NCBI GenBank assembly: GCA_963573305.1
Contig: OY754332.1
Location: forward strand, 142,593,977-142,657,976
From: Pyrrhosoma nymphula
Taxonomy: Eukaryota > Arthropoda > Insecta > Odonata > Coenagrionidae
Direction: 5' to 3'
DNA length: 64,000 nt
In this document: positions 22,839 to 32,430 of the stretch, piece after piece
Position numbering within the stretch: the stretch's first letter is position 1
How the letters are laid out: every line of letters starts with the position of its first letter
Position numbers and translations under genes: made by a program
The notes under the pieces: generated by a model
Databases searched by the model: none
What the model was told of the DNA's origin: nothing
Seen by the model: only the letters and a program-made list of their open reading frames with translations

Positions 22839-24014
22839 TCAACGCTTAATGCGATTTCTCCTCCTACCCTTGGTTCTAGCCCGGAGGATTTCTGTCTCCG
22901 AGAGACATTCATCCTCTTCCATTGACTCTGGTTGATTGAGTCGGGCTAAACCAGATCGTCCTGGGGATAAAGAGTTGCCACGCTTCGTTTGCGTGGCCCC
23001 GGCGGTGGTTATGGTGGGGTTCTTCCTGGGAGAACCCGGACCGGTGGCTTGTGTTTTATTTGCCGGATTTGTAGCCTTAGCCGGCATGGCCAATTTCTGC
23101 ACAGGGACTTTGGTTTTTGGGCTCGCATTACCTTCCGTCTGAGTCGAGATGGTGACCTTGGCGATAGGATGGGAAGCGACATGGGCAAACGACTTGGAGA
23201 AAGTAGGAGCAACTTGTGCTCTGTACTTTTTCCGTGCCTCGAAATAAGGTATTTTGTCAACCGTCTTTATCTCCATTACTATGCGCTCCTCGATCATCTT
23301 AGGACAATCACGAGAGTACACGGGATGTGCACCCTCACATTTGACGCAAAGTGGATCACCCTTGCATTCCGCACCCTCATGCTTCTCCAGGCCGCAGCGG
23401 GGGCAGGTGGCCTTGCCCTCGCACCGTGTGGCCATGTGGCCGAATCGCTGACACTGGTAGCATCGCTTGGGTGCCGGTATGAATGGCCGCACTGGCACCG
23501 ATTCATAACAGACAAACACCTTGTCGGGGAGCTGGTCACGCGCGAAGGTGAGTACAACAGATGTCGTGTTTACTCTTTCTCCGTTGCGCTTTGTAGTGAG
23601 TCGACGAGCATCGGTGACCCCCTGAGAGGCCATCTCCTGCTTGATCTCGTCGATCTCAACATACAAAAGGTCATAATGACTAATCACTCCCCGACAGGTG
23701 TTCAAGGTGTTGTGCACCTCGACCTTGACGGGAATGTCATGCAGCTTGTCCATTTTCAACAATTTCGCACTTTGAGCCGTTGTAGCCGTTTCGATGAGCA
23801 GTGTGCCATCGCGAAGTTTCTTGGCTGATTTTAATTCCCCAGAAACGGAACCAGACAATACTCTTCGTATAAGGAAGGGAGACACCTTTTTTAGGTTCTC
23901 ACTTTCCTTCTGACACCTCATCACTAAATAGCGCTGACTAGCGCCGGGAACATTAAATACCCCGCCCGTATCCGGGCGGGATCTTTTCGGAGGTGGAAGA
24001 ATTGTTTCCTCCAT
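22839..24014 (-). CDS. I-delta ORF1: intact CCHC zinc-knuckle protein (391 aa)
   Basis: The longest unbroken I-clade ORF1 here. I choose the ATG at 24,014 (MEETILPPPKRSRPDTGG) because it aligns with the I-beta start; an upstream in-frame ATG at 24,080 would add 22 residues from the 5' UTR. Layout: basic N-terminus; a domain around residues 50-175 with HYDLLYVEIDEIKQEM; three CCHC knuckles at about 185-198 (CYQCQRFGHMATRC), 204-217 (CPRCGLEKHEGAEC) and 223-237; the MEIKTVDKIPYFEARKKY segment; a Ser/Thr/Pro-rich linker; and a basic C-terminus (RTKGRRRNRIKR). It should bind element RNA. ORF2 begins about 80 bp downstream at 22,759. Intactness while ORF2 is broken may be chance or recent age. Confidence 0.85.
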   Translation of the reverse strand: MEETILPPPKRSRPDTGGVFNVPGASQRYLVMRCQKESENLKKVSPFLIRRVLSGSVSGELKSAKKLRDGTLLIETATTAQSAKLLKMDKLHDIPVKVEVHNTLNTCRGVISHYDLLYVEIDEIKQEMASQGVTDARRLTTKRNGERVNTTSVVLTFARDQLPDKVFVCYESVPVRPFIPAPKRCYQCQRFGHMATRCEGKATCPRCGLEKHEGAECKGDPLCVKCEGAHPVYSRDCPKMIEERIVMEIKTVDKIPYFEARKKYRAQVAPTFSKSFAHVASHPIAKVTISTQTEGNASPKTKVPVQKLAMPAKATNPANKTQATGPGSPRKNPTITTAGATQTKRGNSLSPGRSGLARLNQPESMEEDECLSETEILRARTKGRRRNRIKR

Positions 24015-24610
24015 TCCAAATGAATCTTCGTCCCCCGGGCTCCCCACCCACCACGGAGCCACACATTCGGGACGCCGCACCGCAAATCGGTGCGGTCGCC
24101 AGGGCTACCCGAGGGGATATAGCACCCTAGAGGTGGTTGTCTGTTTCGGGTTGGATCTTCGATGCACGAGCCCACCAAACCCGTACATCTCCGACCGCCC
24201 TACGTAGACCCCCACCTCCCTGGCACTCGCCACCGTTGAGCTAAACGCCGCAGAAGCCGATTGACCGGGAGTGGCTAGCTCCCGGTCGTCCGTTTACACA
24301 GAATCCGGGGCCAAAGAGGGGTATTGGCGCCAGGTCCGAACCGGGCATCCGACACCCGGCTGGGAACCACGGACCTCACCCTCCAGGATCCCCTTCTCCT
24401 CCTTACGGGTCTCCGCACACGGCAAACATGCGGGTGGATCGCAGGCCAGGTGGTGTGGCCGCACACAGACAGTTGACCCACAAGACTGTCCGGGCTCAAC
24501 CCTTGCTGGCTCTGGGTTTGTTTTCGGGGTTTTCTCCCCGCCCTTTTGGTCGCCTCTTACGACAAGCAAGGATACAGCGGGAGGTTTCTCAATCCCCCTA
24601 CCCGCAGGGG
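24015..24610 (-). promoter_or_regulatory. 5' UTR of I-delta
   Basis: 596 bp, collinear with the I-beta 5' UTR (17,812-18,409). GC-rich, with no long ORF of its own. Probable internal promoter by analogy with other LINEs; no specific element can be proven. Confidence 0.6.
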
Positions 24611-24707
24611 TTGGGTTTGCTGTTGAACAAGATCGACGCCGCGTCTTTCCTGCCGCGTCTTTTTTGCCGCGTCTTTCCTTCCGCGTCCTTCGCGTAACGA
24701 CCATGAT
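24611..24707 (-). other. Leader / gag start of an LTR retrotransposon (fragment)
   Basis: On the minus strand this follows the primer-binding site and opens a basic reading frame MVVTRRTRKERRGKKDAAGK built from repeated GACGCGGCA-like units. It runs straight into the I-delta 5' end at 24,610, which cuts it off. Whether it was translated is unknown. Confidence 0.5.
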
Positions 24708-24723
24708 CACGTCGGGGTCACCA
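24708..24723 (-). promoter_or_regulatory. Primer-binding site of an LTR retrotransposon (tRNA-Trp type)
   Basis: The minus strand reads TGGTGACCCCGACGTG, which I recall as the tRNA-Trp-complementary primer site of CsRn1-type Ty3/gypsy elements. It lies two bases inside a TGTAAAGTAGG... (plus-strand) LTR edge at 24,726, the normal arrangement for reverse transcription priming. Confidence 0.7.
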
Positions 24724-24725
24724 AT

Positions 24726-24972
24726 TGTAAAGTAGGATAAAACTTCGTTGTGATTAAAACTTGCAACTTGAATTAAAAGGTCAATTTGAATGACACAGTC
24801 TGCGAGAGATGTTTATTGTCTCCTCTTTCAGAGAGTATTGACTCTTTCCAAAACAAAACAAAACCATTGCGTAGCAACGGTGCACAACGGCGAAATACAA
24901 AATTACAAATTCGGCTAAATATAAAATTACAAATTCAAGAAACTCTACATTTTATTACATACAAGTTAGGAC
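24726..24972 (-). repeat. Candidate LTR next to the tRNA-Trp primer site
   Basis: Plus-strand sequence starts TGTAAAGTAGG beside the primer site. A plausible other edge is TTAGGACA at 24,972, where a gypsy RT frame begins, giving about 247 bp with TG...CA ends. The outer edge is inferred only from where the coding frame of another element starts. Because the primer site points left, this LTR belongs to a minus-strand element and not to the plus-strand pol that follows. Confidence 0.45.
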
Positions 24973-25689
24973 ACCGTATGCAGCTATTACGCCCGTTTTA
25001 TTCCAGATTTCTCAGAAATATCAGCCCCGTTAAATGCCTTAAAGAAAAAGAATTGCCAGTTTGTCTGGGGGCGAGCTCAGCAGCAGGCCTTTGAGCATTT
25101 GCGGGAGAAGATGGCCTCACCCCCGGTTCTCCGTATCCCGGATTTCGATGAAACCTTTGTGCTGCACACCGACGCGTCCGCCAACGCCGTGGCAGCCGTC
25201 TTATACCAAAGAACCGACGGTCATTTGGCGCCGGTTGCACACGCTAGTCGGACGCTTACTGAAGTGGAACGAAAATATGCGGCATATGAGGCCGAATGTT
25301 TAGCGACTATAGTCGGTGTCGAAAAAGTTGACCAGTATTTGCGAAATCGCGAGTTTGAGCTTTATACCGAAAATGAAGCAATCTCTTGGATGCGGCTGCA
25401 TCCAAAGCAATTAGGGAAAGTTGGGAGATGGATGCTTCGTCTGTCACGATACAAGTTCAAGACAATGCACGTCAGGGGTAACGATAACGTCGTAGCGGAT
25501 TGCTTGTCGCGAATGTTTGGAGGAGAGTCTGAAAACTCAAGTAAAACCAACGGTAGTGGTATATGCGTATTGCAAAATTTTCCCTTATCGTTCATGTCAT
25601 TGAAAGAACATCAGAATAGACCATACGTATCAAGAAATAATATCCTGTTTGCTCAGCGGAACGAAGATGAAAAACTTAAAACTATTTAG
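24970..25689 (+). pseudogene. Ty3/gypsy pol fragment: end of RT and RNase H
   Basis: One uninterrupted frame of about 239 codons without a start codon. It opens VCSYYARFIPDFSEISAPLN, the usual post-RT YYRRFI.NFS motif, then WGRAQQQAFEHLREKM. RNase H follows: LHTDASANAVAAVLYQ (first catalytic Asp), ERKYAAYEAECLA (Glu), ELYTENEAISWM and VADCLSRMFGG. In the third box the usual TD(H/N).AL is TENEAI, so the catalytic Asp is Glu. Integrase and the RT palm are missing. The fragment lacks LTRs of its own. It belonged to a gypsy polyprotein whose RT and RNase H made cDNA in virus-like particles. Confidence 0.8.
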
Positions 25690-25995
25690 AGACTTAATAG
25701 TTTGAGTGCTTTTCCAAATATATATGACAAAGATTACGATGCATGACATGTAAACTTTGCTAGGTGTTAAGTATGTTTGCTCATTCAAGTGGAGTGCCTG
25801 TTTAGAAAATGTAGTGTACACACCTCATCTATTTTATAATTTTCTTTTAAATGTATTTAGCAATGGGTTTTGCCTTGAGAATAACAAACAAAATTCATCT
25901 TTTTTGCCCCTCGTGACATTTCTTTTCTCAAGAAAACTTCATTCATCCAAACTGAAACAGGAAAGCTTAATCAATTTCCATGGCTGGTTTAGAAG
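25690..25995. other. AT-rich spacer after gypsy pol
   Basis: No recognisable coding or repeat structure. It may be decayed downstream gypsy sequence. Confidence 0.4.
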
Positions 25996-26508
25996 AAATA
26001 TTTCATCCAATTGTCTATGAATCATGATTAGAAATATGTTTTTTACAAATCAAATATTGATACATTTAATAACCTACTGAAACTTTGAATGTCTTTACTA
26101 GAGTAATACCATGCTAAATGATTCAGCAAATTAATATTTACATTGATTTCTACCAAAACTTAAGTATTTTATGTGCCAAAGGATTTTGCTGGTTTTTCTC
26201 TCACTCGAATACTAGGGGTTACACCAGTTTTATGACTAATCATAATTGTGTGAGTGATGTAATGAATTCTTGAATTCCCCATTTCCAGAAATATAAAAGT
26301 AAATACATACAACTACATAATATCTTTGGGAAGAGCATGACATTTTCTATCTCATGGTTTAGGTTTGCCCTTATTATTAACTTTACCCTCACTGGTGTGC
26401 ACCAGCTGGAATGAATATTCCAGTACGGTGTCCAGGGCAGCGCAAAGGTCTTTCGCATTAGAAGCATAGAGCTAGGACATCCATGTAGAACAAATCGGTG
26501 ACCTTATG
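25996..26508 (-). mobile_element. R4/Dong-like LINE, copy A (internally deleted 3' piece)
   Basis: A 3' UTR-like stretch (25,996-26,390) joined directly to the RT active-site region (26,395-26,508). It matches 30,215-30,735 of copy C along its whole length, including the join after the TGGAATGAATATTCCAG-type sequence. In copy B the same RT motif continues into the RT C-terminus, so copies A and C share a deletion. At 26,508 copy A abuts copy B head to tail. Confidence 0.65.
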
Positions 26509-28285
26509 CTTCCTGCAGCAAGGCCTTCTGCGCAGCTTTTTTTATTTCGAGGTTGAGGACGTCTGCTTTCAATGACGAGATGGTCCTGTCATTGTCACTT
26601 CCGTCGGTTGACGGGCCGAAGTCGAGATCGGTTTCGTCCGCTGCTCTCTTTGCCGCCTGGAAGAGAAACGTCCCTGCTCCCACACTCTCGTGATCTCTCA
26701 CGATATTGAGCAGGGGGTCTCCGCCTTTCAACACTCGGCAAGCTGAACCAAGGACACCTCTGTTGTGGAGACACTCCAGACTCAATCATCCTCTACCACC
26801 TACGTTGCAAGGGAGATACAATCTGGCGACGGAAGATTTCGGATGAAGACTTCTATAGATGGTCATCATCTTCCTCGTTTCCCTATCGAGTTTCTGCAAC
26901 TCGTTGACGTTCCACTCCATCCATCCGAAGGTATACAGCAGTGTAGGAACCGCTAACATGTTCGTGGCAAGAACCTTGTTCATGCCCAACTGCTCAGAAC
27001 TCAACATGTTCCTGAGACTATGTCTGTATGCGGTGACCCCTTCCTTCACTGCTGCAACCTCCTGCATTCGGCGCTGGGGGACGCCGAGATATTCATAGCT
27101 GTCATCGTCCTCGAGGTGACGAATGAAGCTCCCGTCACCAAGTTGCACGTCTTCTTTGACCTCCGAAAATCTTCCTCTCGTCAAGTGGATAGATGCACAC
27201 TTGTCGAATCCGAACTCCATCCCTATAGTCCTAATGTATTCCAGTACGGGGTCCAGGGCAGTACGAAGGTCTTTCGCATTAGAAGCGTACAGCATAAGGT
27301 CATCCATATAAAACAATTGGGTGACCTTATGCTTCCTGTCACCTGGAACACCGCCCATGTATCCTTTACCTCGTCGTAGCCTAAAGGACAGGGGTAGGAG
27401 GGAAATACAGAACAGTAGGGGGCTCAAGCTGTCGCCTTGAAAAACGCCACTGTGGTATGTTACCAACTCTTCTGAAACTGACAGATTGCCTGATGTCAGA
27501 ACGAAACGCGTTTACCAAAGTGGTAACAGGCGTTGGATGCAGGACACTACCTCTGGGTGGACTTTCATCAACTTCAGCATGGCGATCAAAAGCTCATGCG
27601 AAGTGGTGTCAAAAGCCTTCTTGTAGTCCACCAAGGCCAGTGATAGGTTTCGCTTATGCAGGATGGCATCCAGGCATATGAACCAAACAATGAGCAGTTT
27701 GTCCTTGAATCCCGCGATTCCCCGCTTTGAGCCCCTCTGCTCGTACACCTCCTCCCACACCGGCTGGACTTGGTGTAGGATAAGACCACTCAAGATCGAT
27801 GTGAACGCCTTATATACAGTGTTGAGGCAGGTCATGGGGCGGTAGTTCTTTGGATTGGACAAGTCTCCGTTCTTAGATATTAGAACCGTGCGTCCCTCAG
27901 TCAGCCAAGTTGGAATTGGTTCTCCACCTATCAGAAAAGATGTGAAGATTCTGGCGAGGAGTTGTTGGGTGGAAGTAAATATCTTCCACCAGAAGTTATT
28001 CACTGCATCCATTCCTGGAGCCGAGAAGGTCTTCTTGCCAGAGAAAGCCTTCTTCACATCGCTTTCTGTGACTGAATGAGGTACATTTACATCTCGTAGG
28101 TGGCGGTCACAGAACTCTTTAAAAAGGCTTAGGGCCGGAGTATCTCCGTTGAATGGCTTCGACGTTTCATAGATTTCCTTCCAGAAACGTTCAACCTCAT
28201 GGATGGGTGGCGGAAATTCAACGATAGGCGGAGTTAGCCGAAAGAGACGGAACGGGTGAAGGAGAAAAGTAGAGTTCTCCCTCAC
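26504..28285 (-). pseudogene. R4/Dong-like reverse transcriptase (copy B), two frames
   Basis: Part 1 (27,512-28,285): TFSAPGMDAVNNFWWKIF, IPTWLTEGRTVLI, NPKNYRPMTCLNTVYK, GIAGFKDKLLI and LVDYKKAFDTTSHELL. Part 2 (26,786-27,466): GVFQGDSLSPLLFCISLLPL, LFYMDDLMLYA (active site), IGMEFGFDKCA, YEYLGV and SLHPKSSVARLYLPCNVGGR, continuing MSLECLHNRG to 26,504 after an in-frame junction. QGDSLSPLLF, YMDD and the HPK....RLYLP...GGRG block are typical of the R4/Dong group, whose members have one ORF and a C-terminal restriction-like endonuclease. That endonuclease (CCHC and PD...D) should start just past 26,504 and is missing. A frameshift near 27,490 separates the parts. R2/NeSL affiliation is less likely. 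Confidence 0.7.
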
Positions 28286-28410
28286 GGCCTTACTCCTCTT
28301 GAGAAGTTTTTCCGGGCCATACTGAGCGGGCGTACTCTGTCGACTGCGTGCTGCTTAATGGTGAGCAGCAAGCTTTTATTTAGTGTGTGATGTATATATC
28401 TGAGGTTGTT
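26509..28410 (-). mobile_element. R4/Dong-like LINE, copy B
   Basis: Minus-strand copy with RT but without the C-terminal restriction-like endonuclease and with a truncated N-terminus. Its right part (to about 28,410) matches copy C at 31,690-31,810; beyond that is a TTA microsatellite. See the coding entry for motifs. Confidence 0.7.
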
Positions 28411-28620
28411 ATTATTATTATTATTATAGGTGGCACTGTTAAGCAATTAGTAATAATTTTGAATTCCAGTTGGACGCTTATCCTCTCTACAACATCAGCC
28501 GCTATACTGGACTCTTTTTTTGGGTTTAGTTTAGACGACAGACGTTTCGCTGTTAACATGGCGAAGAGTTCAGAATCACTGTCAATATTGAGAAAGAAAC
28601 CTTTAACGTTGGATGATTTT
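28411..28620. other. TTA microsatellite and spacer
   Basis: A short TTA repeat at about 28,408-28,426, then sequence without recognisable content up to the gypsy leader. Confidence 0.4.
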
Positions 28621-29179
28621 GAATTGAGCCGTGCATGACAGGCTCGAGGTCGTGCTGCGCGGAAAGCCCAAGAGAGGTAGTGAGAGAAAATGCGTCCCTT
28701 GGACGCAGGGACGCGGACGGTCAACTGTCCCCCCCCCCCCCCGCGGAAGCTGTTCCCCCGGGGAGAAAATTGGTGAAACGGTAAAAATATCCGGCCCCAA
28801 GGAAGAGCGTGGCTTCTTTCCTTGCTTGGTTACCGTAATGGAAGTTGGTGCCGCTCCACTCCTCGACGGCGCTCCGACTTATTTTCATCGCCTCCAGCCC
28901 AGTAAGCTTGTAATCCTCCTTCCCATTACCCCTTGTCCAACCAGAATTTGCTCACTTCATCTATTCCCCCCTCGTGATGCAGTGCGACTCAAGAATTTTT
29001 GGTTAATTAAAAGGTTCTGTTTGTTAATCAAAAAATTTGTTTTCCTTCTTACTGCCACTCCCTTGTTCGCCCCGATTGTTGGCGATAGTTTAAATGGTAG
29101 CAGAGCGTGGTTGTCACCAGTGGTAGCGAAGGGTTTAACAGTAACGATGGTGACTAAAGTACCCTAGGGAACAGCTTGG
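28621..29179 (+). other. Leader/LTR-like region upstream of a gypsy gag
   Basis: Contains a run of about 16 C (28,729-28,743) and, at about 29,095-29,113, TGGTAGCAGAGCGTGG, which resembles the primer-binding regions that precede gag in arthropod Ty3/gypsy elements. LTR boundaries are not resolved. Confidence 0.4.
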
Positions 29180-30033
29180 GTGATCGAATTAAGTAAATCT
29201 GAGGCGATCGATTTGTGTGTGCGCTTTAGCCTCGATAGTGAAGGGACCTTGGACGAGCTGAGGAGGCGTTTGCGGAAACATGTAAAGACTCTTTCGAGAG
29301 AAAGCGAAAGTGCCACCGAAAATGCGAGTGCTATTATAACCGGCCCAAATTCCGCTCAACCTACCAAAATTAACCTAAGTGAACTGGAACGTATTCTCGC
29401 CGCGGCGACACGGTGGAAACTTCGGTTCAAAAGGGAAGGTGAAGAAGGCGTTAGGAGTTTCCTAGAAGCACTCGAAAACTTCGTACGCCATTTCGACGTA
29501 GACGAACAAATGGTGATGAAATTATTGCCTGAACTCCTCGGAGGGAGAACCCGAACCTGGTTTTGGAACCATAAATTCAGTGATTTAACCATTTCGCCAG
29601 GAAAGCAAAATTGAAGTTTGGACCCCCTAATTACGAGTGGTGGTTGAGAAGGGATTTATACAATAAAACGCAAGGGCCTCAGGAGTCGCTAGGAGATTAC
29701 TTGTCACTAATTAAAAAAATGAACAATAGGCTTGAAATTCCCGTGCCGGCTGAGGAACTACTAGAGGTAGTTTGCGGTAATCTCAACTCGAATTACTCCT
29801 GGCATATAGTGAGCAAGCCGTCGTCCTTGTATGAATTAGAGAAATGGGGGCGGGGACTTGACGCCAGAAGAATAATCGCGGAGTCATATCGTGAACCCCT
29901 ACACGGAGATCAGATGGTGGTTCGCGAATTTGGGGATTTTAGTTCGGGAATTTTTAAAGTGGCGACAAAACACTCAACCCCTCGCAGTGGGACGAGTGGT
30001 CAACCCGCGACTGGTGATTCATTTTGGGAGTGA
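29180..30033 (+). pseudogene. Ty3/gypsy-type gag relic
   Basis: First frame (29,180-29,614): IELSKSEAIDLCVRFSLD and LDELRRRLRKHV, a SAP-like start common in arthropod gypsy gags, then WKLRFKREGEEGVRSFLEAL, MVMKLLPELLGGRTRTWFWN. The frame shifts by one near 29,600 and continues (29,611-30,033) with FGPPNYEWWLRRDLYNKTQG, DYLSLIKKMNNRL and LEVVCGNLNSNYSWHI, the classic gag capsid pattern of W..F...F, then Q...E....Y and a multimerisation helix. Zinc knuckles are not seen downstream (30,034-30,200). No protease or RT follows because R4 copy C starts at 30,215. It would have formed the particle shell; it is not functional now. Confidence 0.7.
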
Positions 30034-30214
30034 AATCAAGGTCAGAGTGGGTTCCGTCGCTCAGGTCCCCCGAGAAGGAATTGGAAGCAGCAGGGAAACG
30101 AGTAAAGCGCGGCAGGGAAAAGCCACGTTTTTGCCGTAAAAATTTCGTCGCAGTAGGAGCTCGGTTGTCGGTGGTGGAAAACGGGGCGTCACCCATGATC
30201 AACGTACGCCTGAA

Positions 30215-32430
30215 ATATTTCATCCAATTGTCTTTGAATCATGACCATAAATATTGTTTTTTCCAAATCAATAATTGATACGTTCAATAACCCACTGAAA
30301 CTTTGAAAGTCTTTACTAGAGTAATTCCATGCTGAATGATTCAGCAAATTAATATTTACATTGATTTCTACCAAATTTGAGTAATTATTTTATGTGCTAA
30401 AGGATTTTGCTCGTTTTCCTCTCACTCAAATACTAGGGGTTACACCAGTTTTATGACTACTCATAATTGTCTGAGTGATGTAACGAATTCCTGAATTCCC
30501 CATCTCCTGAAATCGAAAAGTAAATACATACATCAATATAATATCTTTGGAAAGAGCATGACATTTTCTATCTCGTTGTTTAGGTTTGTCGTTATTAACC
30601 TTACCCTTATTATTAACCTTACCCTCATTGGTGTGCTCCAGTTGGAATGAATATTCCAGAACCGTGTCCAGGGCAGTGTAAGGGTCTTTCGCATTAGAAG
30701 CATGGAGCTCAGGTCATCCATGTAGAACAAATGGGTGACCTTATGCTTGCTGTCGCCTGAAACACCGCACATGTATCCTTTACCTCGTCGCAGCCCAAGG
30801 GACATGGGTAGGAGGGAAATACAAACAGTAAGGGACTCAAGCTGTCGTCTTGAAAAACGCTACGGTGTTATGCTAACAACTCGGTCGAAACTGACCGCTT
30901 GCCTGAGGTCAGAACAAAGCGCGTTTTCCAGAGTGGTAGCTGGCGTTGGATGCAGGACACTACCTCTGGGTGAACATTCATCAACTTCAGCATGGCGGTC
31001 AAAAGCTCATGCGAAGTGGTGTCAAAAGCCTTTTTGTAGTCCACCAAGGCCATTGATAGGTTTCGTTTATGCCGGATGGCATCCTGGCATATGCAACTAT
31101 CAATGAGCAGGTTTTCCTTGCATCCCGCGATTCCCCGCTCTTAGCCCCTCTGCTAGTACACCTCCTCCCACACAGTCTGGACGTAGTGTAGGATAAGTTC
31201 GCTCAAGATCGAGGTGAACGCCTTATACACAGTGTTGAGGCAGTTTATAGGGTGGTAGTTCTTTGGATTTGACAAGTCTCTCTTCTTAGGTATCAGAACC
31301 TTGCGTCCGTCAGTCAGCCAAGGTGGAATAGGTTCTCTACCATTTATAAAGGACGTGAAACTTCTGGCGAGGTGTTGTTGGGTGGAAGTAAACTTCTTCC
31401 ACCAGAGGTTACTCACGGTATCCATTCCTGGAGCCGAGAAATTCTTTTTGCCAAAGAAGGCCTTCTTTACGTCACTTTCGGTGACTGAAAGAGGTCCATC
31501 CACATCTTTTAGTTGGTGGTCACAAAACTCTGTATATACGCTTATGACCGGTGAGTCTCCTTTGAATGGCTTCGACGTTTCGTAGATTTGCTACCAGAAA
31601 CGTTCAACCTCTTGGACGGGTGGCGGTGATTGGACGACCGGCGGAGGTGGTAGAAAGAGACGGGATGGGTGAAGGAAAAAGGTGGAATTTTTCCTCATGG
31701 CCCTACTCCTGTTGAGGAGTTTTTTTCCGGGCAGTGGTGAGTGCTCGTACTCTATCAACCGCGTGCTGCTTACTTATAAGCAACACGCTTTATTCAGTGT
31801 GTGATGGTTGTATCTGAGACTGCGCACTATACCCGAACTTTGGGAGTGAAAGTTCGTCCAGATGCGATTTATTCCATCACACACAGGAGTCGCGACGCCT
31901 GTCGTCTCGCCTGCGTGATCTTGGCCTCCATCTGTTCCAGCCTCTTTGCTGTTTTGACCTCCCAAGAGGTGTTCTTTTGGGAATGAGCCATAATTTTGGC
32001 AGCAGCGTAGATCATGCAACTTACCGTCCAAAGGTCCGACGTTTCCGTCAGGATTTCGTCGATAAGATCATTCAACTGGGGCAGGTGGATACCCCGCAGA
32101 GATCTTTCGGTGGATGTCTCTCTGCCTAGGTTGTCCTTCATCTTAGTTATTGGTGCTTAACAACCGCGTTCGTAGTTCAGAGACGGCGAGACTAGCTTCC
32201 TCTTCATTTGTTCGGTCGTGTGTTCCTCTGAACTGGCGGTTGGTGCGGAGTTTCCTTTTTTCGCAGGTGATTGGCATAATCGCGCAGGTTCTGCTGCGGT
32301 AGATGATCGTGTTCCGGATGCATCTCACACCACAAAGAGTGAATCCTTGCCATATACCCCCCTCGATCGAGCTCTCTGGCAGCATGGCATGCTAGAAGGT
32401 CGCCCCTTAGGGCTTCCGTCCACTGCATCC
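30215..32430 (-). mobile_element. R4/Dong-like LINE, copy C (keeps N-terminus, internally deleted)
   Basis: Reading leftward: N-terminal region 31,869-32,428, RT from about 31,800 to 30,740, then a direct join to 3' UTR-like sequence (30,655-30,215). Similar to copies A and B at many positions. It supplies the N-terminal part that copy B lacks. Inserted behind the gypsy gag relic at the motif GAAATATTTCATCC, which is also the left edge of copy A. Confidence 0.65.
30533..32428 (-). pseudogene. R4/Dong-like ORF (copy C): N-terminus and partial RT
   Basis: N-terminal pieces: WTEALRGDLLACHAARELDR, YMARIHSLWCEMHPEHDHL and QNLRDYANHLRK (32,204-32,428), then IHLPQLNDLIDEILTETSDL and a coiled-coil-like KRLEQMEAKITQARRQASRL (31,869-32,141). 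RT pieces: NFSAPGMDTVSNLWWKKF, IPPWLTDGRKVLI, NPKNYHPINCLNTVYK (31,153-31,503), LVDYKKAFDTTSHELL (30,868-31,053) and LFYMDDL (30,533-30,805). After YMDD the frame enters the deletion join and runs into the 3' UTR. Many frameshifts. The N-terminal pattern LWC...P...L..QNLRD also fits the R4/Dong group. Confidence 0.65.

Larger units (their letters stand above)
19687..24610 (-). mobile_element. I-delta: I-clade LINE with complete 5' end and internal deletion
   Basis: A 4.9-kb minus-strand copy. The 5' end (24,610, CCCCTGCGGGTAGGGGG) matches that of I-beta. ORF1 is intact. ORF2 is degraded and stops in RNase H at about 19,821, after which the 3' UTR and terminal hairpin follow at once (19,687-19,820). 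Relative to I-beta roughly 1 kb (most of RNase H and the zinc motif) is missing. The flanks do not match: I-alpha ORF1 lies on the left and an LTR-element leader on the right. A simple insertion is therefore not supported and a deletion or rearrangement accompanied or followed it. Confidence 0.8.

Noticed and set aside
24294..24735. Open frames on both strands of the I-delta 5' UTR
   Set aside because: GC-rich UTR; the frames are not conserved with the I-beta UTR and run into an unrelated LTR-element leader.
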